DNA from: Coffea arabica
Lineage: Eukaryota; Streptophyta; Magnoliopsida; Gentianales; Rubiaceae
Direction: 5' to 3'
Length of the DNA stretch: 64,000 nucleotides
NCBI RefSeq assembly: GCF_036785885.1
Contig: NC_092326.1
Span: 40,386,287 to 40,450,286, forward strand
A program made the position numbers and the translations under genes. Numbering within the stretch: the stretch's first letter is position 1; every line of letters starts with the position of its first letter. The notes beneath the pieces are model-generated. The model was given only the letters and a program-made list of their open reading frames with translations. It was not told the origin of the DNA and did not search any database. Shown here piece by piece: positions 1 through 10,696 of the stretch.

Positions 1-291
1 AGTGTAAATACAAATATCATTCGCTTCTCTAAATGATTTTCATTCCTATCATCTTATCAATTTAGCATCAATGATTCCAACTTGCATAACTTGTTTTAAT
101 TTAGTTTTTCACTTTTTTTTGCAAATCTAATATTTTTTAAACATTTTGTATAGTTGGCTGAATATAATCAAGAACTTAATTTCAATATTTTTTAAACTTA
201 TAGATATATTAAATAGTTATGATATCATACTGATGTCAGCGGGTTTTGGAGATAGATCCGACCAATCCGATTAGTTGAAACCTGACTCAAT

Positions 292-502
292 GGCCTTGTT
301 TGGTAAACAAGTTTTTTGCCAAGTTTGTTTGCTACAAGTTTTTAAAAAACTTTAGTTACGGTAGTTTCAAAAAACTTCTCAAAAGTATACACTTCAAAAT
401 ATTAAAAAAAACGTATTTCAAAAAATTTTTTAAAAACTTTTGTAGTAAACTACAGTAAAATTTTAAACAAACACTCAAAAAACTCACTTGCCAAACGGGG
501 CC
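292..502. mobile_element. Small foldback element (Tourist-like MITE candidate)
   Basis: The left end reads GGCCTTGTTTGG and the right end CCAAACGGGGCC, which form an imperfect terminal inverted repeat. Both ends are flanked by AAT (289-291 and 503-505), a possible 3-bp target duplication. The interior is A/T-rich and itself partly self-complementary, with no coding potential. A 3-bp duplication and this type of end fit PIF/Harbinger-derived MITEs, but the duplication is not the usual TAA/TTA, so the superfamily is uncertain. Confidence 0.5.
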
Positions 503-699
503 AATAGTTTAGCCGAGTCACTGTTCTGTTCGAGATTGCTTTCCATCATGCAAAAGCAAATCCTAAATCTCCAAAAGCGGTAGCATCAAATATAGCTTAG
601 CCATTTTACAGACAAGAACGCATTTTCAATGTCCAAGCGAACATCTGTAGCGTATCCAAATCCAACAAGGGTTATAATTCCTCCCAAGTAGAGTAGCAA

Positions 700-918
700 A
701 CGAGCCGAGTCGAGTCGAATTTTGACTTAATCGAGTCGAATCTTAACTTATTTTTATTGAAGTCGAACTCGAGCTCGAGTTTGACGAGCTGACAATTTAA
801 AGCTCGAGCCGAGTTTGAGCTCGAAAAAAAATTATTTTATTTAAAAAAATAAATAAAATAATATTTTTTCTTAATAAATAATAAAATGTTAAGGATATAT
901 ATAATTTTACTATTAAAA
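700..918 (+). repeat. TCGAG-rich dispersed repeat, copy 1
   Basis: The sequence opens with many GAGCCGAGTCGAG-type units, continues into an A/T-rich core with AAATAAATAAAATAAT, and ends near TTTTACTATTAAAA. The same order of blocks recurs at 2318-2675. The two copies are clearly diverged. It is probably a non-autonomous transposon; no protein is encoded and I cannot assign a superfamily. Confidence 0.55.
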
Positions 919-2317
919 AGAAAAGAAAAGAAAAGAAGAGAGGACAGAGAGAGGGGATTCACATGCTTGTGTGTTTGTGTGAGCATTGAATGAATGAAAG
1001 TCAAATATGAAAAAGGAGGGGATTAGGTTTGTCTTATTTAATTTGCTTCACTATCTTAATACTTTTTGATATTCTGTTATGACCCTTTAGTTTTACGACA
1101 CTGTAAATCCACTCATAGACATTTCTAAGTTATAAACTCACAAAATATTCCAACTTAAGGGAACTTTGTCATATTATTTTAGTATTTTACATATAATTAA
1201 GATATATTTATGACACTATTATTACGTCATTTGGTTCTTTGGTTTTTCATCCTGATTCAACTATTGGTCCTTGAATTTGATTGAGTCATTGCTTGATGTG
1301 AGTTTCAAAACATTGGTATAAACGAAATTCGCCTGTAAGTCTACTTAAATGACTCGAACTTTTTGCTTGAACCTGAAATGAACTGCAATAAATAGTCTTA
1401 ATTGATATCCCACACACATCTCCTATAGCCATGGAACTGATTCAAAAGCGCAATTGCGAAACCCTCTCCCTTTCATGATATACAGTTGATTTGCATATCA
1501 TATGTGGAAATGAATCCCACGTTTTTGTGTTCTATCTCTTATTCTTTCACTAGTACGTACATCTTTTAACGAGTCAAAAATGACATTGGCAAGTACACGT
1601 GAAAGGAGCGTACATTACCAGAAGTCCAGAAGTTGAAGCTAAATTGGCCAGAAACTGCTGAACTGATATGCACATAAGGAGCCAACAGCCCAAGAGGCTG
1701 TTGGTTAAAGTCTTGGTTTGCCTCCCACCATACTTGTCACTTAATTGTGGCTGTCACCTTCGGGCGACTTCTTTCGACAGGATTTTTCATCGATTATACT
1801 TCTTTAAATTATGTTAGACTAGATTATACAACTGTTAGCATCGATTATACTCCCCCTCCCCCTTTCCCATCATACTCCCCCTTCCCCTAGATCATCTAAG
1901 TGTTAGTGCTATGTACATCTTGGTTGATGAAAGTTCAAATGCAACTCTAAGAAAATTTTAATCAAAGCCCAGAAAAGGAAAACGAGTAGCATGTATGAGA
2001 GGCCACTTTGGATTTTGCATTATGTGTAAATTCTGTGTACTTTCTGCTGCAAAAAACGAATTAAGGGCCTCTTTGATAAATGGGTACGAGGGATAGGAAC
2101 GAGGGCTAGAGTTAATGATACTCATATTTATTGTTTGATAGTTCACTAGATAAATTATTTGATGGGAATGAAAGTATTAGATCTTATCTTTTATCATTCC
2201 CCACGTATAACTTGGGTTTCAATTCAATTAATTCTTTAATATAATAATGGAACTCATCCCACTTCCAAACCACACCCGTAAGAGGGAATTATTATAACGT
2301 ATAATAGTGTCGAGGGA
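919..2317. other. Intergenic, no gene seen
   Basis: AT-rich DNA with short purine runs (AAAAG repeats near 920-940) and C-rich patches near 1850-1890. The only open frames are short and have no recognisable protein similarity. I see no RNA gene or transposon end that I could defend. Confidence 0.5.
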
Positions 2318-2675
2318 TGCAAACCAGTCGAATCTTGACATAATTTTACAAAGCTCGAGCTCGAGCTTGAGTTGGTCAAAATGTCAAACTCGAGCTCGAG
2401 TTTAAAAAAATAAAAAAATAATTATTTTGTTTTTAAAAATAAATAAAATAATAATTTTTCTTGACAAATAATAAAATATTAGAGATATATATGTAATTTT
2501 ACTATTAAAATAAAAAAATTAATATATATAATCGAGTTCGAGTCAGCTCGCGAACTAACGAGTTTAGTATTTTTTAACTCGAATTCGACTTGGTCAAATC
2601 GATCTTGACTCGAGATCGATGTTGACTGAGTTCGACTCGAGTTTGGACTCGAGCCGCTTGCGAGCGGTTTGATTC
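2318..2675 (+). repeat. TCGAG-rich dispersed repeat, copy 2
   Basis: Second and longer copy of the repeat at 700-918. It shares the GAGCTCGAG-rich start, the AAATAAATAAAATAATAAT core and the TTTTACTATTAAAAT segment. It then continues through more TCGAG units to a GAGCCGCTTGCGAGCGG palindrome near its right end (about 2650-2668). That right-hand part is missing from copy 1, suggesting that copy 1 is truncated. Confidence 0.55.
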
Positions 2676-2925
2676 TTTTGTAGCTTTAGCAGGGTCTATA
2701 ATTCTAATTTCAATTATGATGCCAAATCTAGAATCCGAACCAAACAACTTCTAAATTTTATATATTATGAGTGTTATAAGGATGTGGTAACAATATATAT
2801 TTTAAGAAAGAAGGAAATGATAATAATGTAAATGAACCTTTTTTATGCATCATCTAATTTACACTGTACTTAAATATTACTTTCAGGAAAAAAATTTTAA
2901 GGCCTTTTAACCCAAAAACGTAATA

Positions 2926-3254
2926 CTCCCTCCGTCCCACTTTGATAGTCCTGTTTTTCTTTTTTGTCTGTCCCAAATTGCAGTCCACTTTCCAATTGAA
3001 GAATGTAGTTGTATTTTCATTTTCCTAAAATACCCTTATTCAATACAAGTTGTTGTTGCTATAAACCTACCTCATTTAATGAGAGTTGATTCTTTTTTTA
3101 TCATCAATTCAAGTTCCCATAAAGTTGTACTCTATTTAATGTGAGGGTATTTTAGGAAAATAGCAATCTAAATTTACTTTTCCAATAAAGTTAACTACTT
3201 TTTCTTAAACTGTGTGAAAAAAGAAACAGGACTATCAAAGTGGGACGGAGGGAG
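2926..3254. mobile_element. Stowaway-like MITE
   Basis: The element starts CTCCCTCCGTCCCACTTTGA and ends with the reverse complement TCAAAGTGGGACGGAGGGAG, giving a long terminal inverted repeat that extends over roughly 30 bases. It is flanked by TA on both sides (2924-2925 and 3255-3256), the target duplication of Tc1/mariner elements. CTCCCTCCGTCCC is the classical Stowaway terminus in plants. Length is 329 bp with no coding capacity, so it is a non-autonomous element. Confidence 0.92.
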
Positions 3255-3256
3255 TA

Positions 3257-4536
3257 TTATTCTCTACCAACTTGAGTGTGCGCATCGCTCTTACATTTAC
3301 ATCCTGCGGTTTGAATTGTACGTTGTCGGCCGAACAACTTGAATAAATGCATGTTTATGCTGCCAAATAAAGCTTCTGTCATTGCCACTTTCTTGGCTTT
3401 GCCAGTGATGAATCAAGGCCCCAACCTTGCAATAAAGATAGTGCAATCCACCACTATGCATGGTGATTCGATGCATGGTCGTGTCAGTTCCATGTTAGAA
3501 CACTCTTGGATAAAATGTCCTATCACCCAAATTTAGTCACAACAAAAATAGCATTTATGGCGAAAAAAATTATTCGTGATATTTTGTAGTCTTTAATTAG
3601 TCTAGGTGGTTGTAAATTCGAAGATTTTCTTTTAAAAAAATTTATTCAAACACCAGAAATGCCGGCATGGCAGCTATTATTAATTTATATTTGGCTTATT
3701 TACATGAAAATGGAATGAAAAATCTTAAAAACATCTTCACTGCACTTGGGCTACGGCTTAACAATTAATTAAGAGGTTGACTAACCAGTTTTCAAATCTA
3801 AATTTGTTGGTTGAATTTAAGGAGAAATCGTTCAAAAAGTTCGTCATATTTCGCCAAATGAATTTTTTCGTCTTCACTTTTTAAATATTAATTTTACGTC
3901 CCTTACAAATTTAAATTAGCAAACTTTGATCTCAACCTAAATTTTTGACTATTTTTTAACTGGAAATTACTGCATAATCCACGTACAATCATTTTTTATG
4001 TACAAAAAAGTTAGATTCTACTTTTTTAGTAGCAAAAATAAATATCGATTGTGCGTCAGATGCCATTTTTTTTAAAGAAAAAATGAATACGGTTCAAGTC
4101 AGATCCTTTTTTTTTTAGGAGTAAATGTAAATATGGATCAAGTCATTTATTTAACTATAAATAAAATCTAACCATTTTTGCCCTTAAAAAATGACCATGG
4201 GTGGGTCTCTTAATGGATTTAGGATAAAAGTAGTCGAAAATCTAAATTATAACTAAATTTTATCGACTTGATTTTATAAGGGACGTAAATTTTTTATTTT
4301 AAAAGTAAAGAATGAAAAATTCATTTGATGAAATGCAAGAGACATTTTGAACTGTTTTTCCTAAATTTAACACACATATTTGCTTAAATAAAACCGTTAA
4401 AAGTACCCCCGTCAATTGTAACGTGTCTTCTCAAATATCATGTGCCTGTTGTGTTGAACTCTACGTATGCATGACATGGTGCTTCGAAGTCTTTACAAAA
4501 CTTTTATGTTTTCATCAATAGAAAGCTCTCCTTCTT
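3257..4536. other. Intergenic, no gene seen
   Basis: AT-rich DNA. A 65-codon open frame at 3339-3536 has no recognisable similarity and no gene context, so it is not called. The stretch 3830-4340 has a weak foldback character (TTCGTCAT...ATTTGATGAAATG near its ends), but the ends are too diverged to define an element. Confidence 0.4.
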
Positions 4537-4630
4537 AGGGTAGTTGCGTTGGTAAAGTTCTCTACCCACACCAACTCAGGCATACTTGCTTTAAACCTCT
4601 ATTAAATAGTCGTCTGCGGGACACAACACA
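4537..4630 (+). mobile_element. Decayed tRNA-derived SINE fragment
   Basis: TAGTTGCGTTGGTAAAG (4541-4557) resembles a pol III A box. TTTAAACCTC near 4590 resembles a damaged B box, and GTCTGCGGGACACA matches the 3' part of the better preserved SINE at 6949-7066. There is no poly(A) tail or clear target duplication, so this is an old, probably truncated copy of the same family. Confidence 0.5.
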
Positions 4631-4692
4631 GGTCAACTCGTCGAAGAAATGGAAAATTTTTATAGAGTATACGCTTACCATTTTTACTTCTC

Positions 4693-5265
4693 TGTTTTGA
4701 AACTCGGACCGGAGCGGCCAATCGAATCGAGAACCGGTCAAGTATCCGGTCCGAATCATGGTAAAAAATCGAAAATTTAAAGTCCGGTCAAAAACCGAAT
4801 TTGACCGAAAAAAACCAATTTTTTCGGTTCAATGGGTTAAAAAAAAAAAAAACTCAATCTTTTCAATATTATGTTTTGGCCCCCTAAATTGTTAAAACTT
4901 ATTAATATATCTCAAATATTTCATACTTTATAAATATTGTCCTAAAATTTGATGTTATTTTTCAATTAAATTCATAATTTTAATTTTAAACTTGTTAATA
5001 TTTATTAAATAACATAAATTGCTACTTGATTGTTCTAATTTCTTTGTATTTTCTTGTTAAATATATTTGAAACATCAAATATATATGAATATACCTTTAT
5101 TAATATTAACATATTATTAGATATTTTATATATAATATTTTAATTTTTAAATAATTTTTATTTATGACGTCATTCGGTTCGACCCCCTATCGACCTCCGG
5201 TCGAACCCATTAACCCCTGACTCCTGACCTCGGCCGAGTCGATACCCGGTCCGGTTCTGAAAACA
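4693..5265. mobile_element. Foldback DNA transposon with ACCGGACCGG ends
   Basis: The left end TGTTTTGAAACTCGGACCGG matches the reverse complement of the right end (TGTTTTCAGAACCGGACCGG) with few mismatches. Further CGGTC/GACCG blocks follow inside both ends. The 573-bp element has a very AT-rich centre with no protein-coding potential. I could not see a convincing target duplication, so the superfamily (hAT or Mutator-derived are options) stays open. Confidence 0.7.
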
Positions 5266-6751
5266 TAGTTTTTCTTTTTAGGTAAACTATTAACTTCTAA
5301 TGAATGTTATGGCAGGAACAGGTCTCTAGTAGAACCAAGCTACTACTTACCAATCTGTAACCAACAAACACAAATTCAACTAGCCAAAACTGAGCAAGTA
5401 GACTCAGTTTACAATTTCATAGTATACTTATCATCTGTAACAGAAGATTTACAGGTTTGATTTCATTTCTTTGAAAAACCAAAAAAAAAAAAAAATTCTG
5501 AAAAAAAGACATGGATGTGTGCAAACTTCAACCCGAAAACGGAAAGAAAGAATGAAAATATGAATCTTATGGTCTTCTATTCCTCTGCCATTTGCATGAG
5601 AGAGCGATCGAGACCCTATCTACCCATTCATTGCATTTTACTGCAATCAAAACTCCATGGCCAGTTGAGTATGAGTTGGCGATCGAGTAAGTGATCAACG
5701 AACATTGACAGTTATTGAATTGCCGGCAACTATGCTGAATTAATTAATGTCTTCTCTTTAATTAGCTTTCCTTTTCGTTTACTCAGATATTTTTTTTCTT
5801 TTTGGATTTATCATATACATCTAGCTGTTTTAGTCGTTGGTTATTGATTGGTACAGGGACTCATTCATTTCTTCCCTTTTCCATCGAAAATTACCTTAGA
5901 AAGATAATCATATCCATGTACAACTTAGCTGTGAGCTACTACTAGTTCCCTTGATCATGAATTCATGCTTTTTTTTTTTTTTTTTTAAAGCATACAAAAG
6001 CAAAGTGGTACTTTTTCCCAAGCATCATTATTGTGTTCACGTACGAAGTTCTTGCAATCAAGATATATGTACAATCTCGTCTTAATTTTACGTTGTAATA
6101 GTTTTGTTAGTGCAGATAATGAAAACGAAAGCCGCTTGGACATGTAAAGAAGTTGGGTACGTAGTATAATAATTAATGTGTCTTATTTTGTGGCTTGCTA
6201 ATAGATCGAATTCCAAACTAGCTAGGTATGGTATGGTTGGAAGAAGGGTCAAAATTTCTCTGTACGTAGCGCTGCTTTTGAGTAGAAAACCTCAATTGAC
6301 TTATTGCAGCATGCATGTGATTTAGTTATTCTTGGAGAACAGGAAAAGGAGACTCATCAATAATTTCAAGAACAGAAGACAATAATCTCTGTGTTCAGAA
6401 CTTCAAATTGTGCCTATCCTATTCATTTTTTGTCGGCCATAATGATCAAAATGGCTTCGGTTACATTCCAAGCTAGCAACTTGTGTGTGTTAATTAGGTG
6501 AAAGTAGTATTACCTAATTAGTGAAGACACAAATTGAGTAGGTCTTTTTTGAGCTTAATTTGAACAAATAATTAGGGCATTTGGTGTTTATAATTGAAAA
6601 TGATACTGCCTATGTCTTTTCATACAAATCATTCTGTCGTCAACCAGGTGCAACAACTCAAGTAATAGGGCCCGAATCATGTGATATCAATTCCCTTGTA
6701 GTACAAGAGGATTTAAGAGCCTGAAGGATTGGGTGAGAATTGCAAACCACC
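5266..6751. other. Intergenic, no gene seen
   Basis: AT-rich sequence with homopolymer runs (A-run near 5478, T-run near 5970). No open frame with recognisable protein similarity, RNA gene or transposon terminus was found on either strand. Confidence 0.5.
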
Positions 6752-6782
<31 letters not shown>

Positions 6783-6840
6783 GAATCTAAAACCTCTTAT
6801 TTACAATTCCTTCCACCTTATCACCCAACCTCGCCTGCAA
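6752..6840 (-). mobile_element. tRNA-derived SINE candidate, minus strand
   Basis: Read on the minus strand, the sequence has TGGGTGATAAGGTGG (A-box-like), then AGATTCAAATTC (B-box-like), and ends in a run of more than 20 A residues (the T-run at about 6752-6775). TGCAAAC occurs at both flanks (near 6740 and near 6838) and may be part of a target duplication. The body is short, as in plant SINEs. The family assignment is by pattern only. Confidence 0.5.
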
Positions 6841-6948
6841 ACTGCAATCGACCCTGATGGCTAGAAATTGTCGATATGGCATTTCCAAACTTAACCGATC
6901 GGGCCTATATAGAGGGTGAAAAGACATTAATGAGTGTGTTTGGATTGA

Positions 6949-7066
6949 GATTGCTGAAGATGGAGCCTCAGGTCCCTGGTTCGAACCTTGCTGCCAGCAA
7001 GTTGCTGAGGGTGGTGAATAGTCTGCGGGGTCCACTCCCTGCGGGACACACCAAAAAAAAAAAAAA
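6949..7066 (+). mobile_element. tRNA-derived SINE with target duplications
   Basis: A 118-bp unit with a perfect pol III B box, GGTTCGAACC (6978-6987), and a 15-base poly(A) tail. It is flanked by an exact 16-bp direct repeat, AGTGTGTTTGGATTGA (6933-6948 and 7067-7082). The A box is not clear, so the 5' end may be truncated. The 3' part (GTCTGCGGG...GGGACACACC) is shared with the fragment at 4537-4630. The intact duplication suggests a fairly recent insertion. Confidence 0.85.
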
Positions 7067-7199
7067 AGTGTGTTTGGATTGACATGATTTGAAAAAAATA
7101 ATTTGCTTCACAAATCCCAATCACCTTTTTATCTCACATATACCGCATCACAAAAAGTGCTACAATAATTATCTCAAATAAACTCCTATCCAAACAAAC
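7067..7199 (-). mobile_element. GTTTGGAT-ended MITE, copy a
   Basis: This carries the conserved block TTTTTATCTCACATA...CATCACAAAAAGTG..ACAATAATTAT and ends in CTATCCAAACAAAC. It is the reverse orientation of the copies at 28396-28557 and 30787-30908. Its left terminus, GTGTGTTTGGATTG, is the sequence the SINE at 6949 inserted into and duplicated. Confidence 0.65.
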
Positions 7200-8489
7200 T
7201 CATACATTTATTGTTTTTTGTTCAGTTTGTCTTGTCTATTAATTTGGAACGAAAATGGTAAGTTCCATCAGTAAAATTTTTTTTTTTTTTAAAGAGCCAA
7301 AAAAGGAAATAGATGCGGGTAATAGAAATTACTTTGCTTACATTGGCTGGAAAGCACGTCTCTGATGTTATATATATGCTCAACTTCTTTATGAACTTTT
7401 TTAAAGATATATTATTCTGCCCTACTTTCTTAAAATGGAATATTTCCTTCTCAAAGAATAATTAATTTCGTCGTGTAATAATACTTGCAAACCCAACCTT
7501 AATTGCTTCCTTTGCATGTGTTTTCCATTTAATTTTTGAGGATACTAAACTACTTGATCTCATCTAATCTATCTTGCTAGTATTAATTTAAACTCCAAGG
7601 ACGTCCCAGTGTATTTAATTTCTTAGCATGTGGGATCTATATATTAAGGTTTAGGCATATATAATTTAACATTCATTCCACCCCTGCAGATAGTAGTGTA
7701 AATGAAAGTTCTAACAACATAGCGATGGTTATATTAATTATTGCTCGCAATGGTATAAAACTTTATTAAACCATGACATGTGGTGGTTGAAGGAATTGAA
7801 TTGCTTAGGATTTTGTAGACGTATGATAAGATTAGGGGGAGATGATATGATTAAATATGGAATAGGCCCTCAAATTGAGTAGCTGGAGTACTACCCCACC
7901 TCATTTATTTTAATCACATGGCATCATTGCTCTGATCAAGTCTCCCCTTGTCTAGCTCATGCAATAATTTCTTTTCTTCTTAAATCTGTGCTGAACCATG
8001 CACAAAGTATGTTTCGTATTTTGACTCAAATTTTGCTATTAAACAAACAATAAACTACGTTATTTATTGCATTTCAATGTGACCTATATATAAGAAATCC
8101 TGTTTACCCTTAATATCGTTAGCTTAATGATCAACTGACTGGCATCTAAGCATGCATATCAGCAGCAAAGTAATTTCGTTTTGGTTCCAATTGTAACTTG
8201 AATAGTGGGAGGCATAGGAATTCGTACTACTTTTGATAATAGTTTTGTCACATACTTTTTTGTTTTTAATATTTAAGCTACATGTTCACCAAATACTATA
8301 TATTAAAGTAGAACATTTACCGTCACACTTTTTTTTTTTTTAATCAAAGGGTCTTTCTGACGGGTGAGCACTCGTTAAAATATATTTCAGGTATCATATC
8401 TTTGGAAATGCAAGATTAATTAGAAAAGGTAAATAAATACAACGGAGGGTAGATAAGATTAAATTAAAAAAAAAGAGTATATAAATGCA
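7200..8489. other. Intergenic, no gene seen
   Basis: AT-rich DNA without recognisable coding sequence. A T-run near 8330 is followed by GGTGAGCACTCGTTAAAA, which resembles the AGGCACTCGTTATAAAA block in the foldback element just downstream and may be a fragment of a related element. Confidence 0.4.
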
Positions 8490-8504
8490 AAGTAATTGTT
8501 AGTA

Positions 8505-8535
<31 letters not shown>

Positions 8536-8876
8536 GGTAGGTTAATTAGGTGAATTTTAGATGTATTAACATGTGCCTAAAAGGCACTCGTTATAAAAAC
8601 CCTTTATCAAAAAATAAAAAAGACCGAATTATTTGAAATCGACACAATTTTCTGAAAATATAATGCTTCTAGACTTATGCAACAATTAAGAGTCCAAACA
8701 TGAAATTAATGTACTCCAAAATTGCTGCAATATAATGCTTCTAGATTTATGGGACAATTAGTAGTCCAATCATGAAATTATTGTACTCCAAAATTGTTGT
8801 AGTATTTTTCTAACTGCCGTTAGCACATTTAAAATTCACATAACCTACCATATATATATATATATACTAATAATTA
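8490..8876. mobile_element. Foldback element with TG/TA microsatellite arms
   Basis: The left arm runs AATTGTTAGTATG, a (TG)n(TA)n tract, then GGTAGGTTAATTAGGTGAAT. The right arm carries the complementary order, ATTCACATAACCTACC, then (TA)n and ACTAATAATTAT. The interior holds two diverged tandem copies of about 70 bp (about 8660-8731 and 8732-8801), each beginning TATAATGCTTCTAGA and ending CTCCAAAATTG. It is probably a MITE; the exact ends and target duplication are unclear. Confidence 0.65.
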
Positions 8877-10576
8877 TCGTCCTCCCTTGTATTTTTCTAT
8901 GCATTTTTTGCCATTAGTGCAGCTTTTTTCGTCAAGCAAATCGTATCGTATTAGACGATCTTCAACTAATTCATTAATAATATTAGCTTCTGTTTTATCA
9001 AAAAAAAAAAAAAGAAATTATGTTGTTTCCTCCTGTCAGACCAGAACAACCTGTAATACAGTATAGACAATCATTGGCTCCCTTTTGTTTGCTGATTAAG
9101 ATTTGTTAGGGACACTGAATCAGCAAATCATTGGCCAGTGTTAGTGTTACTAGCAAATCTGAAGATCTTGGAAAAAGACTTTGTAGTTGCAAATCAGATG
9201 TGTTAATTAGGAAAGCTTTTCAATGTTCTCTGAAAACCACGTTTAGAGGGTCTTTTTTGGCCAAATCAAACACCACATGCAAGTTCTCCGTCAGTGCATG
9301 CCTCAATCTAATAAGTAGATTTTCTTTCAATAATCGATCACCCTCGAAAACTGATTAATGACAACAAGGGCAATGATTCAACAAACTGACTAATAACGAC
9401 AAGGAAAGCAACCTAATGATTCAACGAGGGATTGGGACAATCGGCACAAACGGTTGCAGGTGCAATCGTTTCTGTCAGTTGTGTGTATTTTTCACTGTAC
9501 GTAACTTTGATTGTACACGATGTAACTTTCTTTGCATACGATGTAACTTTAGAATAAATTTTTGTGAATTTCACACACGGCGTGAAAATCGAGTTACAAG
9601 ATATGATTTGAACCGTACAAAATTTTTTGATCAAATCATGGCCATCAACTGCCAGGAACGGTTATCTCGCCCCATTTCCGATTGGAACAAACAACAAAAG
9701 GGCTTGCTGGATTCAAAAAAGTCTTAGGAAACACGCGTAGGGTTTGTGTCAACTTGATGTAACAGGTTTGACTCGCAACTTGTTGCTCTCTCTCTGTCTG
9801 TTTTTTTTTTTTTTTGGCTTCTAAAACTGACTATTTTTTTTTCAACTTGCACCTTTTTTTTGTTGCTTGGAGAACCACAATTGTCCAATTTTAGAGGTTC
9901 TAACTGTGGCTAATTTTTTAAAAAATTTTTGCAAAGTAATAAAGCGTATAATTAATCCGACTTCTGGAGATAAATTAAGATTTCAAAACTAAAAGATTTA
10001 AGGTTAAAAGAAGCAGTAATAAAAGGGAAGTTTGCTTTGCCGGTTTCCCTTATCTTATCCCAATGCATAAAATACACAATATCAACACAAAAATGACTGC
10101 CTTTTAATTAACGTATCAAGTGGTAAAAGTGTACAGTTTACAACAGCTTGAAATTCTTGTTTATATAGACTCAAATTGGTCAGATTTTGTGATCAAAATA
10201 AGCATATATACTATTTTGACATTCATGACGGAATTCAACTGTCAATTTCCCATTCTTCCACGTAACCTTTTTTTCTTTTTTCTTTTTTTTTAAGGAGTAG
10301 ATCTTATAATTTAAAAGGACAAACTCCACAAGTAATTATTTGGCAATAAGATTGATTAACAGATTAACTCAACTACTCCTTTTTCTTTCAATCAAATTGG
10401 TAAATGTTTAAAAGGTGCATTATTTCTTGGGCTGTAGAAAAAGGCATATTGATTGCTGCCAAGTGCCAATAGCTCCATTTCCTGTTTCAGTGGTCCTTGA
10501 GTTCAAGTCCTACTCCTCCACCAGTACTGGTAGACGAGCAATTTATGAGGGTTCAATGATCTCTCAAGCAGAACTA
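8877..10576. other. Upstream intergenic region of the first GDSL gene
   Basis: No coding sequence is recognised. Open frames at 9131-9358 and 9416-9727 are short, lack family similarity and have no splice partners, so they are not called. T-rich runs occur near 9800 and 10270. The promoter of the GDSL gene must lie in the distal part of this stretch. Confidence 0.45.
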
Positions 10577-10580
10577 ATAT

Positions 10581-10588
10581 TATATAAA
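10581..10588 (+). promoter_or_regulatory. TATA box of the first GDSL gene
   Basis: TATATAAA lies 109 bp upstream of the initiator ATG at 10697. That spacing fits a transcription start near 10,615 and a leader of about 80 nt. It is a sequence-pattern call supported by its position before a well-defined gene. Confidence 0.65.
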
Positions 10589-10696
10589 TCCCCCCAACCT
10601 TCACCACTGCAACCAGCTCACTGCAACTACTGCATTCTATCAGCTTCTTCTGCAAAGCTGATCGCCATTTCTTTGCAGGGCATTTTCCATCCAACA

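Noticed and set aside
10415..10696. N-terminal extension of the first GDSL protein
   Set aside because: The frame is open upstream, but it would begin before the TATA box and would bury the signal peptide. The ATG at 10697 fits the family length.
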